Assembly: GCA_004335635.1 (NCBI GenBank)
Contig: QAXH01004319.1
Span: 16,850-80,849, forward strand
DNA length: 64,000 nucleotides
DNA from: Chloromonas sp. AAM2
Lineage: Eukaryota; Chlorophyta; Chlorophyceae; Chlamydomonadales; Chlamydomonadaceae
Reading direction: 5' to 3'
In this document: piece after piece, positions 36,401 to 48,700 of the stretch
How positions within the stretch are numbered: the first letter of the stretch is position 1
Layout of the letters: each line of letters starts with the position of its first letter
Translations under genes and position numbers: made by a program
Notes under the pieces: generated by a model
Databases searched by the model: none
Seen by the model: only the letters and a program-made list of their open reading frames with translations
What the model was told of the DNA's origin: nothing

Positions 36401-38770
36401 ACTTTACTCATAATGCAGCCGAACAGCTCCGCTCCACACTCTCAGCTGTCAACACGCATCAATACAGTACAACCCAACCAACTCACCGCCTGCCCTTACT
36501 TTACAGTCCGTGCAACGTTCAAAAGCAGGCGAAAGTAGCGAGCTCAACAGTCCATGTACCTCGCATGCCCAAAACTTCATTTACCAGCTCAGCAGTCCAG
36601 CCACTTCTCATGCCCCAAGCTACACCTCTGACTGGATTGGCTACATGCTGAGTGCGTGAACTGCCCATGCAACCATGCCCCAGCCTGTTTAGACACTCAC
36701 CAGCTCGGCAGTCCATGCGGCAGGTGGAGGTGCCTTTAGCCTCGCTGCTCCATGGGCCAACCCACACAACTCGCGCACACTCGCACTTGCCAGGTGCGGC
36801 TGCGTCGCACTCAGTAACGCAGAAACCGACCCACGTGGGGGCTGCCAGCCGAGGTACCCCGTGCTCCGGAATACCGAGATCAGCAGCGGAAGGGACGCGC
36901 CAGCAAACAGCGGCTCAGCCGCCGCCCACCAGACGTTTAACCAGGCCGCATCAGGACGGTGCCGTAGCTGCACGCATGATCTGAGAAGGCTGGTGAGGTC
37001 CCGTATGGTGGCTTGTGGCAAGGCGGGGCGGGCGGCAGAGAGGAGGGAGAGGAGGAATGCGTGGCGAGAGGGGCGGGACAGGCCTGCAGGCAGGCGGGTG
37101 CGAGTCCCGTGTGTGGGACGCGGGCGCGGCCACCCGTCCCCGTACCCCACTCGTCCCGTCACGCCACTGACCGCTACTCCGTGTGGGGCGGCCACAGCAG
37201 CAACTGCTTGCAAAGCCTGATCCGCCCTGCTCTCGCCGGCTGCTTCAAGACTTGACTGTGTCTCCCGTTCCGACAACACAGGTGGTGTTGGCTCACCGTG
37301 GCCCTCACCCTCTGTCTCTGCCTGCCACCCGCTCTCATCGCCTGCAGCAAGCAAACCGATCTCCGTATCCCGCTCAGCGTCTCCATTGCCACCACCCCCT
37401 TCCACATCCGCCTCTGCATCAGCCTGCCATCTCTCCGCAAACCGTTTAGCAGCCAATCGCTGTGCTGCATCAGTTGTTGCCTCAAGCCTGACTAACGTGC
37501 CCAGTCTACCCTGTAAAGCGCTATGGACACGCAGCACGGTTGCTATCTGCGCCACGCTTGCTGTCGGCGCCTGGAAGCATCCCGTGCTAACCAGGCATCC
37601 CCAGAGGCGGAGGGTCGGTGGTGAAAGGCCCGTGCGTAGCGCTTGCACCTGGGCGGCTGCTTCCGCTGTTTTCATAGCGTGCGATGCAGGGGTTGATGGT
37701 GTGCTGCCTGTGGCCCGTGACCGCTGGCTACCCCGCCCCTCGCCACTCCCACTACTCCCACCATCACCCTCTTCACCACCAGCGTCCACAGAAACGGGAT
37801 CTGCGCGTTGCACCAGCTCCCCAAGCCGTACCCACATGGCTGTGACGTGCTGCACTTGCATGGAAGGGCTGTGGCTGTCCCAGAGGTTGCAAGCTGCCTG
37901 CACGTCGGTGGCAGTGCTTATCTGGTGCAATAACTGCATGTAGTTGAGGTGAAGCGGGCTTGTTGGTGTGTTTGACAGGCCTGACACCTGAGCAGGGCTT
38001 CTGTGCGCTGTGACTGGGCTGGATGCAGCCAAGGCATGATTGCCTGGATTCGTGTGGTAGCTGGGTATTGCAGGGTGTGGTGGTTGCTGCAAGTCGGCAG
38101 CTGCATGTGCAATGCCGGACGAGTGCAGCACTGCTTCTAGCTGCTCAAGCGCATCACTCAAGCTCAGTGCACGGGTTTGTGCATGGCCACGGGTGCCTAC
38201 TGGCTCTGAGGTGGCGTGGGGCTGCGATTGATTCCGGCGCCACCGTCTGCGGTTACTCCCAGGTGTAGCAGCCAGCGTAGGGCTGGGGCTGACTGTGCTG
38301 TTGGGGCCTAACCGAATGGCAGTTGATCCAGGCCCTGACTCGCTGCCATTGATTGGCTGAGGTGCACCCTGGAGAGACTCGACCTGTAATGGCTGCTGAA
38401 CAGTGCTGGCAACGGCCACAGCTGGCTGCTGCTGCACGCTGGGCTGCTGCTGTGGCTGCTGCTGCTGCGGCTGTTGCTGTGCCTGCGAGTCGGGTGAGAA
38501 TGCCATGGTCTGTGTGGCTGTGTCTGGCTGAGGTGGGAGAAGGGTACGCCTAGTTCGGGGTGCACCACGTGTTGCTGTGCCTGGTGTTGCTGCAGCAGCT
38601 GCTACAGCTGTGATGTCCTCTGGCTCATGGTGGTCGTTGTACAATGTGATGTAAGGATTGCGTGTGAGCTCATGCTGTGCAAGCCGCTCATCACGCCCCC
38701 AGATTGAGGAGATGAGCAATGCCTCCTCCTGATTCTGGGCGTTATCCAGCACAACTGCGGAAGACACAAC
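33404..38770 (-). CDS. Octotricopeptide-repeat (OPR) protein, organelle RNA factor; 5' end not found
   Basis: Five minus-strand exons chain exactly: 36701-38770, 35519-35674, 35198-35289, 34513-34676, 33404-34119 (1065 residues plus stop). The first ~440 residues are Gln/Pro/Ser-rich with a helical segment. From about residue 590 come OPR-type repeats of roughly 38 residues with the P-x-x-x-W signature: LRHRPDAAWLNVWWAA, LKAPPPAAWTAEL, MRHRPHAGWIHEFW, RTPPEPHLLAPLW, LRPPRQWVAAWLAA and VPDLPEWCDRL. OPR proteins bind specific chloroplast or mitochondrial transcripts and control their stability, splicing or translation; the target here is unknown. The C-terminus is a Gly/Pro/Ser-rich tail with no RAP domain. 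The first exon opens at a CTGCAG acceptor, so the initiator and any transit peptide are in an upstream exon I could not identify. Two introns carry donor-edge echoes, one around the assembly gap. Confidence 0.83.
34821..35226 (-). repeat. 81-86 bp tandem array built from an exon edge, interrupted by the gap
   Basis: Each unit contains CAATTCACTGCTC, TTATCACGTCATCATG and, at one end, the minus-strand exon edge CTCTGGCGCGACAGTGCACC followed by CAG. The authentic edge is the exon ending at 35198. Further copies start at 34907 and, more diverged, at 34821. Copies before and after the N run are identical where they can be compared. The distance from 34907 to 35150 is 243, almost exactly three 81-bp units. 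Confidence 0.88.
34983..35149. other. Assembly gap (167 N)
   Basis: Unsequenced bases inside an intron of the OPR gene, flanked on both sides by copies of the same tandem unit. The true copy number of the array is therefore unknown. Confidence 0.99.
35743..36030. repeat. 87-98 bp tandem repeat, about three copies
   Basis: Units start at about 35743, 35830 and 35928 with GACATGTGACCACATCC or variants, and include GGCAGAGGGGCTGTCCAAAC. It lies in the first mapped intron of the OPR gene, just upstream of the exon at 35519-35674. Unlike the echoes it does not contain exon sequence. Confidence 0.88.
36540..36600 (-). repeat. Two donor-type echoes of the OPR first mapped exon
   Basis: The real edge (minus strand, ending 36701) is CATGGACTGCCGAGCTG then GTGAGT. 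Downstream in the intron are CTGGACTGCTGAGCTG then GTAAAT (36583-36600) and ACATGGACTGTTGAGCTC (36540-36557). The first keeps a usable GT; the second has lost it. Confidence 0.68.
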
Positions 38771-40596
38771 CTGCAGGCACCAGGCATGCATGAATGCCGA
38801 GGTCAAGTGGCTGAAGGCAGGCCATGCTGCCTTGGACCCTGTGCAACGCAGGCTGAGACGTGCATGGCGCATCGCTAAAACCGCATGGCAGGCTGGGAAG
38901 CAGATAGGCAGCACTACTGCGGCGTGTGGCTTGCAATGCGAGTGGCTGAACCTCGCCACGTCTGTGACCCGTGTGTGGTTCGATTTAGTATCTTGGTGCT
39001 TTCCCACCTGGTCGCTCAAGCCTGGACGCGCTGCATGGCAGCTGCGCCTTTGCGTGGCTCGCACGGATGTTCTGCAGTTGAGTGCCTGCGGAGATGTGGT
39101 TCAGCATGTACCAGGGTTGTTCATTGTTTGTGAAAATGAGGCCGGGCAGAGCGAGCTCAGAAAGAGCGTGCTTACCAGATGCATTGCGCTCATTGAAAGC
39201 TGCAGATGCAGTGCTTCAGATATCCAGCGGTGTGCCTGACCTTACAGAGGTCTGCGGGGCACAAAATCGTGCAACTTTGTTGGATGCAGATCAAGCCTCA
39301 GAGCGCCGGATTGCATTTGCAGGAACATGGCCACATAAGCAAACTGTTGCTGTTGCAATTGATACTGCGCAAAGGCAATCGGTCGGTTGAACTCTGAGCG
39401 CCCAGCCAAATGAACCTACTGCAAGCACATGCCGCAATGAGCCTCCTTTCCGCGTGCCCAGTCTTACGCATGGGCTGCACTAGTGCTGAAATGCTTGGTG
39501 CTGACTCTGATTTGGTGTCCCAACAGCCGAGGCTGTCCGCTCCTGTGCTTCGGGCGGCTTGTCTTCACGGATTGAGGCCTCTCCGCAGCGGATCCAGCAT
39601 AGATTTGGCCCGTCTAACGTCCTAAAACTGCTTCACACCGCATCCCTGCTCCTCCTCTCAGAGACGGCCACGTCGTCACACTAAAGTTGTTGAATTACCT
39701 GAAAGAAAACCGCCCGGTGGTATTCACAGGTTTGGTCTCGTTACAGAGGAAACACAACTCCATCTAAAGACTGTATCCAGACACAGCAGTGCTCGGTGCA
39801 GGGAACTGCCCATGCAGCGCATCTCAGCACCCTGACATCAGCTCATCAACGTGGTACACTCACTATGCTTAAGGTTGCAATTCAAGCGTTGCGTCAACAC
39901 CAGGGTGGGGCACTTCAGCATGCAGCCCCAGCCATGCTCATTCCACCCAGGTAAGGCAACATGCTTGCTATGCCCCAGACATGCTCATGCATGCATCGGC
40001 CTTTCGCCACATTAGGCTATGATGCCATCCAAGAAGCACAAACTTATGCATCATGGCACAATTATGTCACATGCGCTCCAAAGCTTGCCATCATGGCATG
40101 CCGTGGCCTGCCACCTTTTCCACACCCCCGCCAACCATACCTCAGATGTTTTGGCAGTCAATTTATGCAGTTATTACTTACTCGAAGTAACCAGTTACTT
40201 TTCTTCTTGGCTGTCAAAGCAGTGTCAGATGGATGGCTTGCACCAGCAGTCTCAACAGGTACTACTCAAAGGAAGCAAAAGATGACAGTTACTTCTAAGA
40301 GGACGTGAAGGCCTCAAAACCCTTGTACAAAACCGGAGAGTCACAAACTTGAAGGCTGCAATAGTTAAGGCGCATGTGCTTGATACGCAGTCCAGCAGAC
40401 CAATAGGCACTGCCGGTGGGGCATGACCTTTTTGGTGATACCTGTCACAGTGTCAGCTGAGGTGTATGACGTAGAAGTGTGCTGCCCCCTGTCCCTTGTT
40501 GGTGGTTGAAACGTTTGGTTAATCAATACCTGGCACGTGTTGCTTGAAACGCTCACAGAGCTGCCTTGGAAGCGAGCTTGGTTCGTTGCCTGTCAG
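38771..40596. other. Divergent intergenic region, no gene recognised
   Basis: Between the minus-strand OPR gene and the plus-strand WW gene. It must hold the missing 5' exons of both genes and their promoters. A plus-strand frame at 39410-39625 starting MNLLQAHAAMSLLSACPV could be an organelle-targeting N-terminus for the WW gene, but no donor joins it cleanly. Confidence 0.4.
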
Positions 40597-42122
40597 GCGC
40601 CCCAGGCAAGGAACCATCCCAAGTACTCGTCACACCTGAGCCGCCTGCAACCGAGATTGAAAACCGCCCGGCAGGTGGTTGGATGGAAGTTGTGCATGAA
40701 GCGACAGGGCAGACTTACTACTGGAACCAGCGAACAGGTGTGTGTGCATGCAGTCACTGCATGGGGTGCATGGCGTCAGTGCATGATGTGCATGGTGCGT
40801 CGGCGCACGATACGCAAAAGAATCACCAGGTGTGCTGATGTGTGTGATACAAGTCTGCATGGTGCACCGGTGCATGGTGTGCCTGTGCATGGTGTGCATG
40901 GTTTTCCGGTGCATGGTAGGCATGGTGTGCATGCTGTGCCGGCGCATGGTGTGCATGACATGTGCCGGTGCATGGTGTGCATGGTGTGCCGGTGCATGGT
41001 GTGCATGGTGTGCCGGTGCATGGTGTGCATGGTGTGCCGGTGCATGCTATGCATAGTTTGCCGATGCATGGTTCGCAAAAGGTGTGTCGGTGCGTGGTAT
41101 GTATCGTGTGCCAGTGTGTGGGGTTGCATGTAGCTGCAAGTGCATGCTGTGTAGGCAGGCTGGCTTGGCCGTCCCTTGTTTGCAGCACTGTAAGATTGCG
41201 AACCACAGTATGCAGATTGGATGGTGATGATGAGACTGGGTTTGATAGCTTGGTGTGATGCACGTGATTGTGGACTTCTGTGCTCATGTCACCACCTGAA
41301 CATGCAGGCCAAACAACGGCATTGGGCGAGCCATGCCCCAGCGGTCGCTATGGCGGTGGTAGTGGAGGTGGTGGTGGTGGCGGGAGCGGGAGCGGCGGCG
41401 CGGGTGCAGGCGCGGGCGCAGGGGCATATGCAGGAGAGGGTGAGGCGGTGGATCCAAGGTGGGTGCACGTGTGAGAGGGCACGTGGCTGGGACTGTGAGA
41501 AGTGAGAGGGGGGAGTGAGAGATAGGCGTCGCTGGGATCAGTGTATCATCATGAGTACGCCGCTCTTCAAAGCTTCGTAGCATGGGGTGCTGCAGACCAA
41601 CCAGTCTAGGCGCTTAGCAGCTGCCTGCGTCACCCCTTAGCAGGAGCTGGAAGTCAAGAGCATGCGATGGCTGAAAGCGATCAAGCGCCTGGTGGCCAGG
41701 AGGAAACGCTTGCATTTGCGTGTTGCCAATAGGGCATGAGATGGAGAGCAGGAAGTCGTTGAGCATGAAGTCTGATCAAAGCAGCAGTCTGGCGGTCAGC
41801 GGTAGGGCATGGCACCATCTTCCAAGCCTCACCTGACATGCGCCCCAGCCAGTAACAGCAATACTATTGAGCAAGTGTTGCTGGTTAGTTGAACTCTTCC
41901 GCCTCAAATCTTCCACTCTCTCTCTCTTTCTCTCTCTCTCACAATCACACGCACGCGCACACACACACACGCACGCACACACACACACACACACACACGC
42001 ACTCTCTTTCTCTTACTTGCACTCGCAGGGCTGAGGTCCCTCTCCCAGACAGGACTGGGCAGTACGCTGCCATTGGAGCGTTTCTGGGTGTATTCTTTGG
42101 TTGGGCATCGCAATTCTTTTAG
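40597..42122 (+). CDS. WW-domain protein with C-terminal membrane segment; 5' end not found
   Basis: Three exons chain in phase: 40597-40737, 41308-41458, 42029-42122. The WW domain is split by the first intron: GGWMEVVHEATGQTYYWNQR, then TGQTTALGEPCP. The first Trp and the central Tyr-Tyr-Trp are present, but the position of the second signature Trp is Leu (TALGEP), keeping only the Pro. WW domains normally bind proline-rich ligands and the second Trp makes that contact, so binding may be altered. A long Gly/Ala linker follows, then AEVPLPDRTGQYAAIGAFLG and a hydrophobic stretch ending WASQFF at the stop, read as a C-terminal transmembrane anchor. Exon 1 opens at a TGTCAG acceptor in phase 1, so N-terminal exons are missing. 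A TGTAA signal lies 48 bp after the stop. Chloroplast or mitochondrial membrane location is possible but unproven. Confidence 0.72.
40870..41080. repeat. 24-bp minisatellite in the WW gene intron
   Basis: Unit GTGCCGGTGCATGGTGTGCA plus TGGT, several perfect copies at 40960-41050 and degenerate copies to both sides. It lies in the intron that splits the WW domain. Confidence 0.9.
41919..42010. repeat. CT and CA microsatellites before an acceptor
   Basis: A CTCTCTCT-rich run followed by an ACACACAC run immediately upstream of the last WW-gene exon (acceptor at 42028). The pyrimidine-rich part could serve as the polypyrimidine tract. Confidence 0.9.
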
Positions 42123-42169
42123 CAGCAGGAATCGCAGCGTTCTTCATGGCTGTCCTTAAGGTTATGGAT

Positions 42170-42174
42170 TGTAA
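42170..42174 (+). terminator. TGTAA polyadenylation signal, WW gene
   Basis: TGTAA is the usual poly(A) signal of Chlamydomonas-type green algae (established knowledge). It lies 48 bp beyond the WW-gene stop codon. Confidence 0.6.
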
Positions 42175-45100
42175 GCGTTCTGTGTACTGTTCTTCGTTCC
42201 GCACAATGCAGTGGACATGAACGCTGCCATCACGTGCCGGAAACGCCTGCATAACGTCCCACGTGCTGACTGAGACTTGATTGAACACAAAGTACACGTA
42301 CTTTCAACAGGGATTGCAATGCATTGTATCTAGTGACGGGGTCCTGACCACCGATCCTAGTTTGTTTGCTTTTGGCCCTTACGTTCAGACCATGCTCGTA
42401 TGCGTCCCGTGTGCCTGTCTTGTAAGCCGTGTTACAAAATGCATATATTCCTTCCAGAGTGCAATGTTCTTGTGCACCTATTTGTGACAGGGAGCCGTCC
42501 CAACTCCGACGGGTTTCCGTCCTTTCGACCACCACTCTGTAATCTTGGCTTCTGTCCTTGCTTCCGGCAGATGCATTACCGTGTGCCAACGTTGCTTACC
42601 GCATTACACCATCACATTACGTTGTGATTACCGAATTACGTTGGTGATTACGAGATGCACTGCGCTTGGTTAATTTATACCGCCACGCCTTGTCTGTGCC
42701 TGGGTACAGAAGTCTTTCCGTGACTAAGGGTTCGTCTCCTTCCTGGCTCTTTGATCTAATCAAGTCATATCAAACCAGTGCTCGTGCTCTCCGCAATCAC
42801 TACCGTTCACACTATTCCTTTCAGAGTCTTCATCAATCCATGGTGCCGCCTCTGAGCTTTGGCAATAAGCAGCACTACAAGAAGTAGTTGCGCCAGCTGT
42901 GCTTGAAGGTTTCTCGAAGCCTCTCAATTGCAAGCCCCATGACAACAATCAAAGGCACTTGCGAACGAAGGCGCAAGAATCAACAGGGCTTGGTTGCGGT
43001 GCAATTTTGCATATGAGATCACAAGTGGTGATTCACCACCTTAGGGCGCACAACATGCAACAGTGCCCGCATGGCAGTGCTCTTTGTGCAGCCAAGAGGC
43101 TTGTCATTGTCAAAAACAATGACCTGTGGGGACGTTGCAAGCACGCATGAGCCTGGGCGACACCCTGGAGATACCCAAGCACTGGCGCAGTGATGCCCTT
43201 GCCAGCTGCACGGATCGGGAGGCCATGTTGGTTGGCTTTTGTGCTTTGATAAACCTAGAGATTTTCTTTCAAGGCAATTGAACGCAGATGTCTTCTTTCA
43301 CAGGACAGTGAGGTCAAGACCTGTCACTTGTACGTCCTGTTGTGAGTGGTGGTGTTTGAGAGAGGATGTGTGTCGTGGGCGCCTGATTGGTATTCTCTGT
43401 TGAGGCTGGATTGCAAGTGTAAAAGCATGGACAGCAGGGTGTTTGATTGTATCTGCGCCGCAGCGACATTTTGCTCCCAACCTGGCGGTGCTCGCAATCG
43501 TGGATCTACTAGCACTAAGCCCAGCTATGTCACAGGCATGCCGAGTTGATGGAGACAAGCCCGCTCCCTGGGAGGGCCACACGAGGAATTCTGATGCAGT
43601 TTGCATCGCTGCTCCACTGCTTGGCTGCAATCTGCTGAGCCGGCGCACATGGCAAGCACGTAGTTTCTGCCGCAACGCACTCCCAGGTCATGTGTACGCC
43701 CAGCTCATGCGCAGCGATCAACGCCCAAAATGAATTGTACGGCGCCTCTTACTACGATTGACGACACGGCACGGCAACTGCACGGGTTGGGGCTTCCAGT
43801 CAATTCTTCCGCCCGCAAAAGGGGAGGTGGAGGCGAACACACGAGCGTTCAACCGTTCAGTTTCATTTGGTACGGCACGTTGTACCTGCGTCATCCCTAA
43901 TGAAGCCTGACGTTATGCTGCGAGGCTGTCTGTGCGTCATGGGACCCGAGCGTCGACCGCCAAAGGACTGCCGTACGCTTTGGCAGCCAACTGCCCAGTT
44001 TGCCTACGGATACCGCGGTTGCAGGCTAAGCGTGCTCGGGACAGGTTTGCTTCTTCACCTCAACCCAACTGAGTGGCCTGCTGGTCTGGATAGCATGCTC
44101 TGACCAGGGATTGATGTTTATCCGTCAATGCCAGTCTGGCGTCGGCCTTGGGCAAGCTGGTTGCGCTTGCGTTTGCGTTTGCGGAGGGGTGTGCGTTTGC
44201 GTTGAGCGCAACAGGAGTTAAGCTGCGCAGGTATAACCTGTGGGTCGGGCCCACATGCATTGAGCACGAACGCTGGCAAGCCATGCAAGAGACGAGGCTG
44301 GGAACCGTCCTAAACAACCCTGAGCAACATAAGGCAACTTGGAGTTCTACCTGCATGAGTGGTATGCGTGTCTCCCTTTAGGTGGCAGTCTTGCATTGCG
44401 ACCAGTATGGACCTTGTGTGTGGTTGTGGACGGCAGTGCTTCGCTGGAGTTCGGAGCTACTCCGTAGTTGAAATTGACTATACATAGATTCTGGCCGAAA
44501 AACTGCGGTCGCTGCGGTCTCTTCATTGTGCGCTACAGGTAGCTCCTTGCCTCAGTGTTTGTCACGTATATGTTTGGAATTGGATTCCCTGGCCAAAGAT
44601 AATCGGTATCTTTGAGATGATAGTGTTTGCCACCATGGTGTGATGGTGTGTAGTGATTGGATAGCCGGCTGAAAGGTGAGATCACCAGTGCCCTCGTGGT
44701 GATGCCTCTTGGTGAGGGTCGACAACTACACTGTTTCGTTTCTTTTTCTTCTCTCTCATTGTACACAGGGGATGGCAGGGCTTTTAGACTTGGCACCAGC
44801 AGTCCATTGCTTTGATGTTATATATGGGTATACGTTTTATAATCAACACCTCTCATTGTAAACACGAAGAATCTGCTGTGGCACTCCCGTCAACAGCACA
44901 CTTCAATCTGACCAGTTTGCATCTGGCCGTGGAAGTTACTCGCACTCCAGCCACAACCTGGCAGCCACCGGCACGCTTTCCAATAAGTAGCACTGGCTGT
45001 CAGGACAGCTTCAGGGTTTTCTGGGGTCCAGGCCATCCTAGGGCTTCCTGTGGTTGCTGGGTCCACCGCCGGCAGATGTTTTACTGCCAGCGTGGTCTCG

Positions 45101-45746
45101 AATTTGCGTGGCGGCTCTCAGTGCCTTTGATTACGGAAGGTGCTATCTCAGGTCCCTGTCAGCAGCAGCTGCGTCTGACTTACTCGTCAACTTCGCCAGA
45201 CACATGCTTTGACGTTGGCCTACTTGGCTTGCTGGGTGTTCTGTCTTCCTTTGGCAGCCGTGACTGCTTTGTTCGCCTCCCTCGTTTTGTTTCTTGCCCA
45301 AGGTAGGTGAGGGCGGTGCCTGTTCCGTAGGTCGGGGCGATGCCTGTGCTGGGACGCTCTGTATGATGTAAACAGATTAGAGACACATGTTGTCTCTCTT
45401 GCCGCTTGCTGACATTCTTTTGAGAGTGTGTATGCAGAGGGGTTTGAAGCCACTGTGGCAGGTCCGACAAAGGCAGCAGAACCAGCAGTCCCCAGTAGAG
45501 ACTGCTGCCTTTCATAGACAGGTACGTGGACAAGCTATTTGTGACTTCATGCCAGGGGCCACCTCACAATCAATCGTGAGGACCCACTTCAATGACCTCT
45601 TGGCCCGGCCTATGCGGACAAGGGTTTAGGTTTCTCATAATGACCCGATTCATCACATAACTGTGAGTGCGCCAGCATGTAAACGCTAACTTTGAATTAA
45701 CTTTAAAATAAAGAGCCCAGTTGCAGCATTCCGGAAAGGGTTTTCG
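42175..45746. other. About 3.5 kb with no supported gene
   Basis: Several open frames of 70-165 codons, for example 44812-45306 (+) and 43298-43675 (-), but none shows a motif, biased composition or matching splice sites. The right end is the promoter side of the RING gene. Confidence 0.5.
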
Positions 45747-48700
45747 ATGGCGGAGCATCCGGACTTGGCGTGCCCTATTTGCTTGATGGGGTTTACGACG
45801 GCCGACCGTCTGCCAATCGATTTGGGCTGTGGCCACTGCTTCTGCGGCCCATGCATAGAGCGTTCAGTGACTTCATTCAGGTGCGCGAAATGCGCCAAGG
45901 TCGCACAGATACCTCTGCAGATCGCGCAGCACAGCGCAGCTGCGGCTCGAGCGGAATTTCCGCAGGTCGCAGTTGGCGCATGTCTGCATCTGACCTTGAT
46001 TCCCAGATTCGTGTCACATTTGCCCATACAGTGTTGGCATGTCCGCCTCCGTCCTTCCTTCGTCCTTGCCAGTCCGTGCCACAACCACAGCACATGCATG
46101 CAACCGTGCACAGCTGCATGATTGTTTAATGTTTTGAGCACGCTGCAGTCTTTGGTTTGACTGCGTTTAGCCCCTGATTTGCTCCTGCCTGCAATCATCG
46201 CGTGATACCAGCTGGGAAACCGTCCTGCGTTCATCAACCCCACCACTGATGTATGTGCAACCTCTTCTTCATGCAGGCGCTGTCCCGAGTGCCGCACTCC
46301 AGCCCAGAATCCCCATGTGGCGTACGTGCTGTTGCGTCTGCTGAGCTCTTTACCCCTCATCATGTCACCATCAGGTACGCCGATTCAGAGCCCGATGCAT
46401 GAACCCATACGATACATTGTTGATTCATACCCATAAGTGTCTTGCTTCCGGTGACTGTAAGGTGCACCGCCTGCTTCATTTGCTGGCCTGCAGACACATG
46501 CTGATGCACAACGATGCAGGGGTAGTCAGGCCTGCTTGGAAGGTGAAACCTGGTAGCAGCCATATGCCTGCAGTTTTGTTCGTTAGAGGCGGCTCATCTT
46601 CTGTTCTGCTAGTCTTCTGTTCTGCACCTTCACGTGTGCGCTTTATGCTTTGCCCATGCAGCCAGCTCATCCACTATCACGTCACTTCTCAGGGCAGGCA
46701 GCCACACACCCTCTCTCTCCCCTCGGCAACCACAACAACCGCAGCAGGCACAGGAGGCTGGGCAGGCTAACCAGATGCAGCAGGAGCGGCAGGCAGCCGC
46801 AATTTCGGATGGTTCAGAGCTGATGCCACGCCTTGATCTTGATGCAGCAGTGGCAGGGCTGCTAAGTAGTAGGTCTAGCACAAGTAGCAGAGCAGCTGGC
46901 ACAGAGCTGACAGGAGTCGACATGGGACGTTTGCGCGGCACAAGTAGCTGGATGACCGCTGGGGCAGCAGGAGATGACCGCCAGGCTCGCAGCCGTAGGT
47001 CAAGCAGCACGCTCCCGCGAAGCGTGAGCTCAAGTGGTTTGTTGTTCGTACCATTACGGGCCGCAGCTCAGGATGGGTCGTTTGTGCGAGGCTCTGATGC
47101 ACCGATGCTGCTGTCTGTTGGTACAACGCGAAGTGATGCAGCGCTCAGGTTTGTCGACATTCACAGCTTTGGTCCGTTGGAGGCGGGAGCTATCAGTCTT
47201 TCGCCGGCACGGGAACTTGGCAGCAACGGATTCCGGGATTCAGCTTCAGGCAGCCAAACACGAATCACAAGTGACAGACTGGCGTGCAGGGATTTGTCGG
47301 GCAGCGGAATGTTGACAGAAGACAGCCAAACTTCTGCACGTGGGCCTGACGGGATCAGTCCAGCAGCACCATCATCCGGTTTGTCAGGGCATGGCATTCT
47401 CGCACGCAGCCTCGGTTCACTCAGCGACGCAGACCACAGCCAAACCTCCAATGAAAGCGCGCAAGGCGATGGGTCGAGCGAGCCACCTTTTGCACCAACT
47501 GGCACGCCAGTCGAAGGGATTCTGGCTCGCAGTCTTCGCCAAAGCTCAGGCAACCATTCGGAACGTCCCGCCTTGCGAACGCAACCCTCGACGGACGATA
47601 ATGCAAGCACACCAAGCGCGGATCCGCCAGAAGGCATCTTAGCTCGAAGTCTGCGTCACTCTCACGCCAGATCTTCACTCCATGCCAGCTCACAACCAGA
47701 CTTACCCGCACCCCTCGACACGCCGGCACCCAGAAATGTCCCCAGGGAAGGCATTCTAGCGCGCAGCCTACGCCTCTCCCCGGCCAATTCTGTCGGGCCA
47801 TCTAGCTTGGCACCAGCAGGGGCAGGGGCTGCCTCACCCGCACACCCTCCCGCCCAGCTTGCCATTCCGACGGCATCTGGTTCAAGCCCTGGCGGCACAC
47901 AGACCAGTGGTCGAGCACTTGCCGGTCTGACTGCCCTACAGGTCCGTCCAAACACATCTAGTTTGTGAACTGAAGAGCAGTGACTGAAGAGGCACAGAGA
48001 GACATGCAAAGTGAAAGAGGCAAAGTTGACGTCTGAGAAGATCTGTATTCACTACAACCGAGTGTGTTTGCATGCAAGCCATGAAGGGGAATATGGGACG
48101 TAGAGCATGGGCTGAGTTCGTCACACCCTATCTAGCTGTGCCTGCGCAATCAGATGGCTACAACCAAAGAAACGAACGGCAAAAGAAGATTGGACCAGAG
48201 TGACTGCTTCCTGAACTAACCTATGCAGTTTGCGGAGGCGAAACACGGCGCTCGCGTCAAACATTGCTGTTGAACGAACATCATCTGCACCCCCCCTTGC
48301 GAATGCGCGTCAGTGCCCAGTCCTCAACTTGTACGGGAGTGCCCATCTGCACTGATCAGAACAGTATCCAGCCTCGTCTCTTGCATGCCTTGCTAGCGCT
48401 CGTGCTCAATGCATGTGGACCCCCTAATGTAATTTCCGTGCATTTCCTGATCCACTGCACTTCTATGCCTTACTGCTGCAGGCACTCGTGCAATCGGAAG
48501 GCCATGCACCTTCAGGCAGAGGACTCCGTGCCAGACGTGGCTGGTTGCCCAATCTCCCCTTTCTCACACAACCTCACTCCCAGGTAGGTCACGTCAGTGT
48601 CTCCTTAGGCTGAACAAGGTGAAGGTGTTCGGATATCACCCATTACATATCTGTTCACTGTCAGAGGCGTCTAGCATCACAGTGCAAATGATTTGAAAAA

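Noticed and set aside
41350..41450. Gly-rich stretch read as an RGG-type RNA-binding domain
   Set aside because: The run is Gly/Ser/Ala without RGG spacing; it is better described as a flexible linker between the WW domain and membrane segment.
44812..45306. 164-codon plus-strand frame
   Set aside because: No motif, no matching splice sites, and composition similar to neighbouring non-coding frames.
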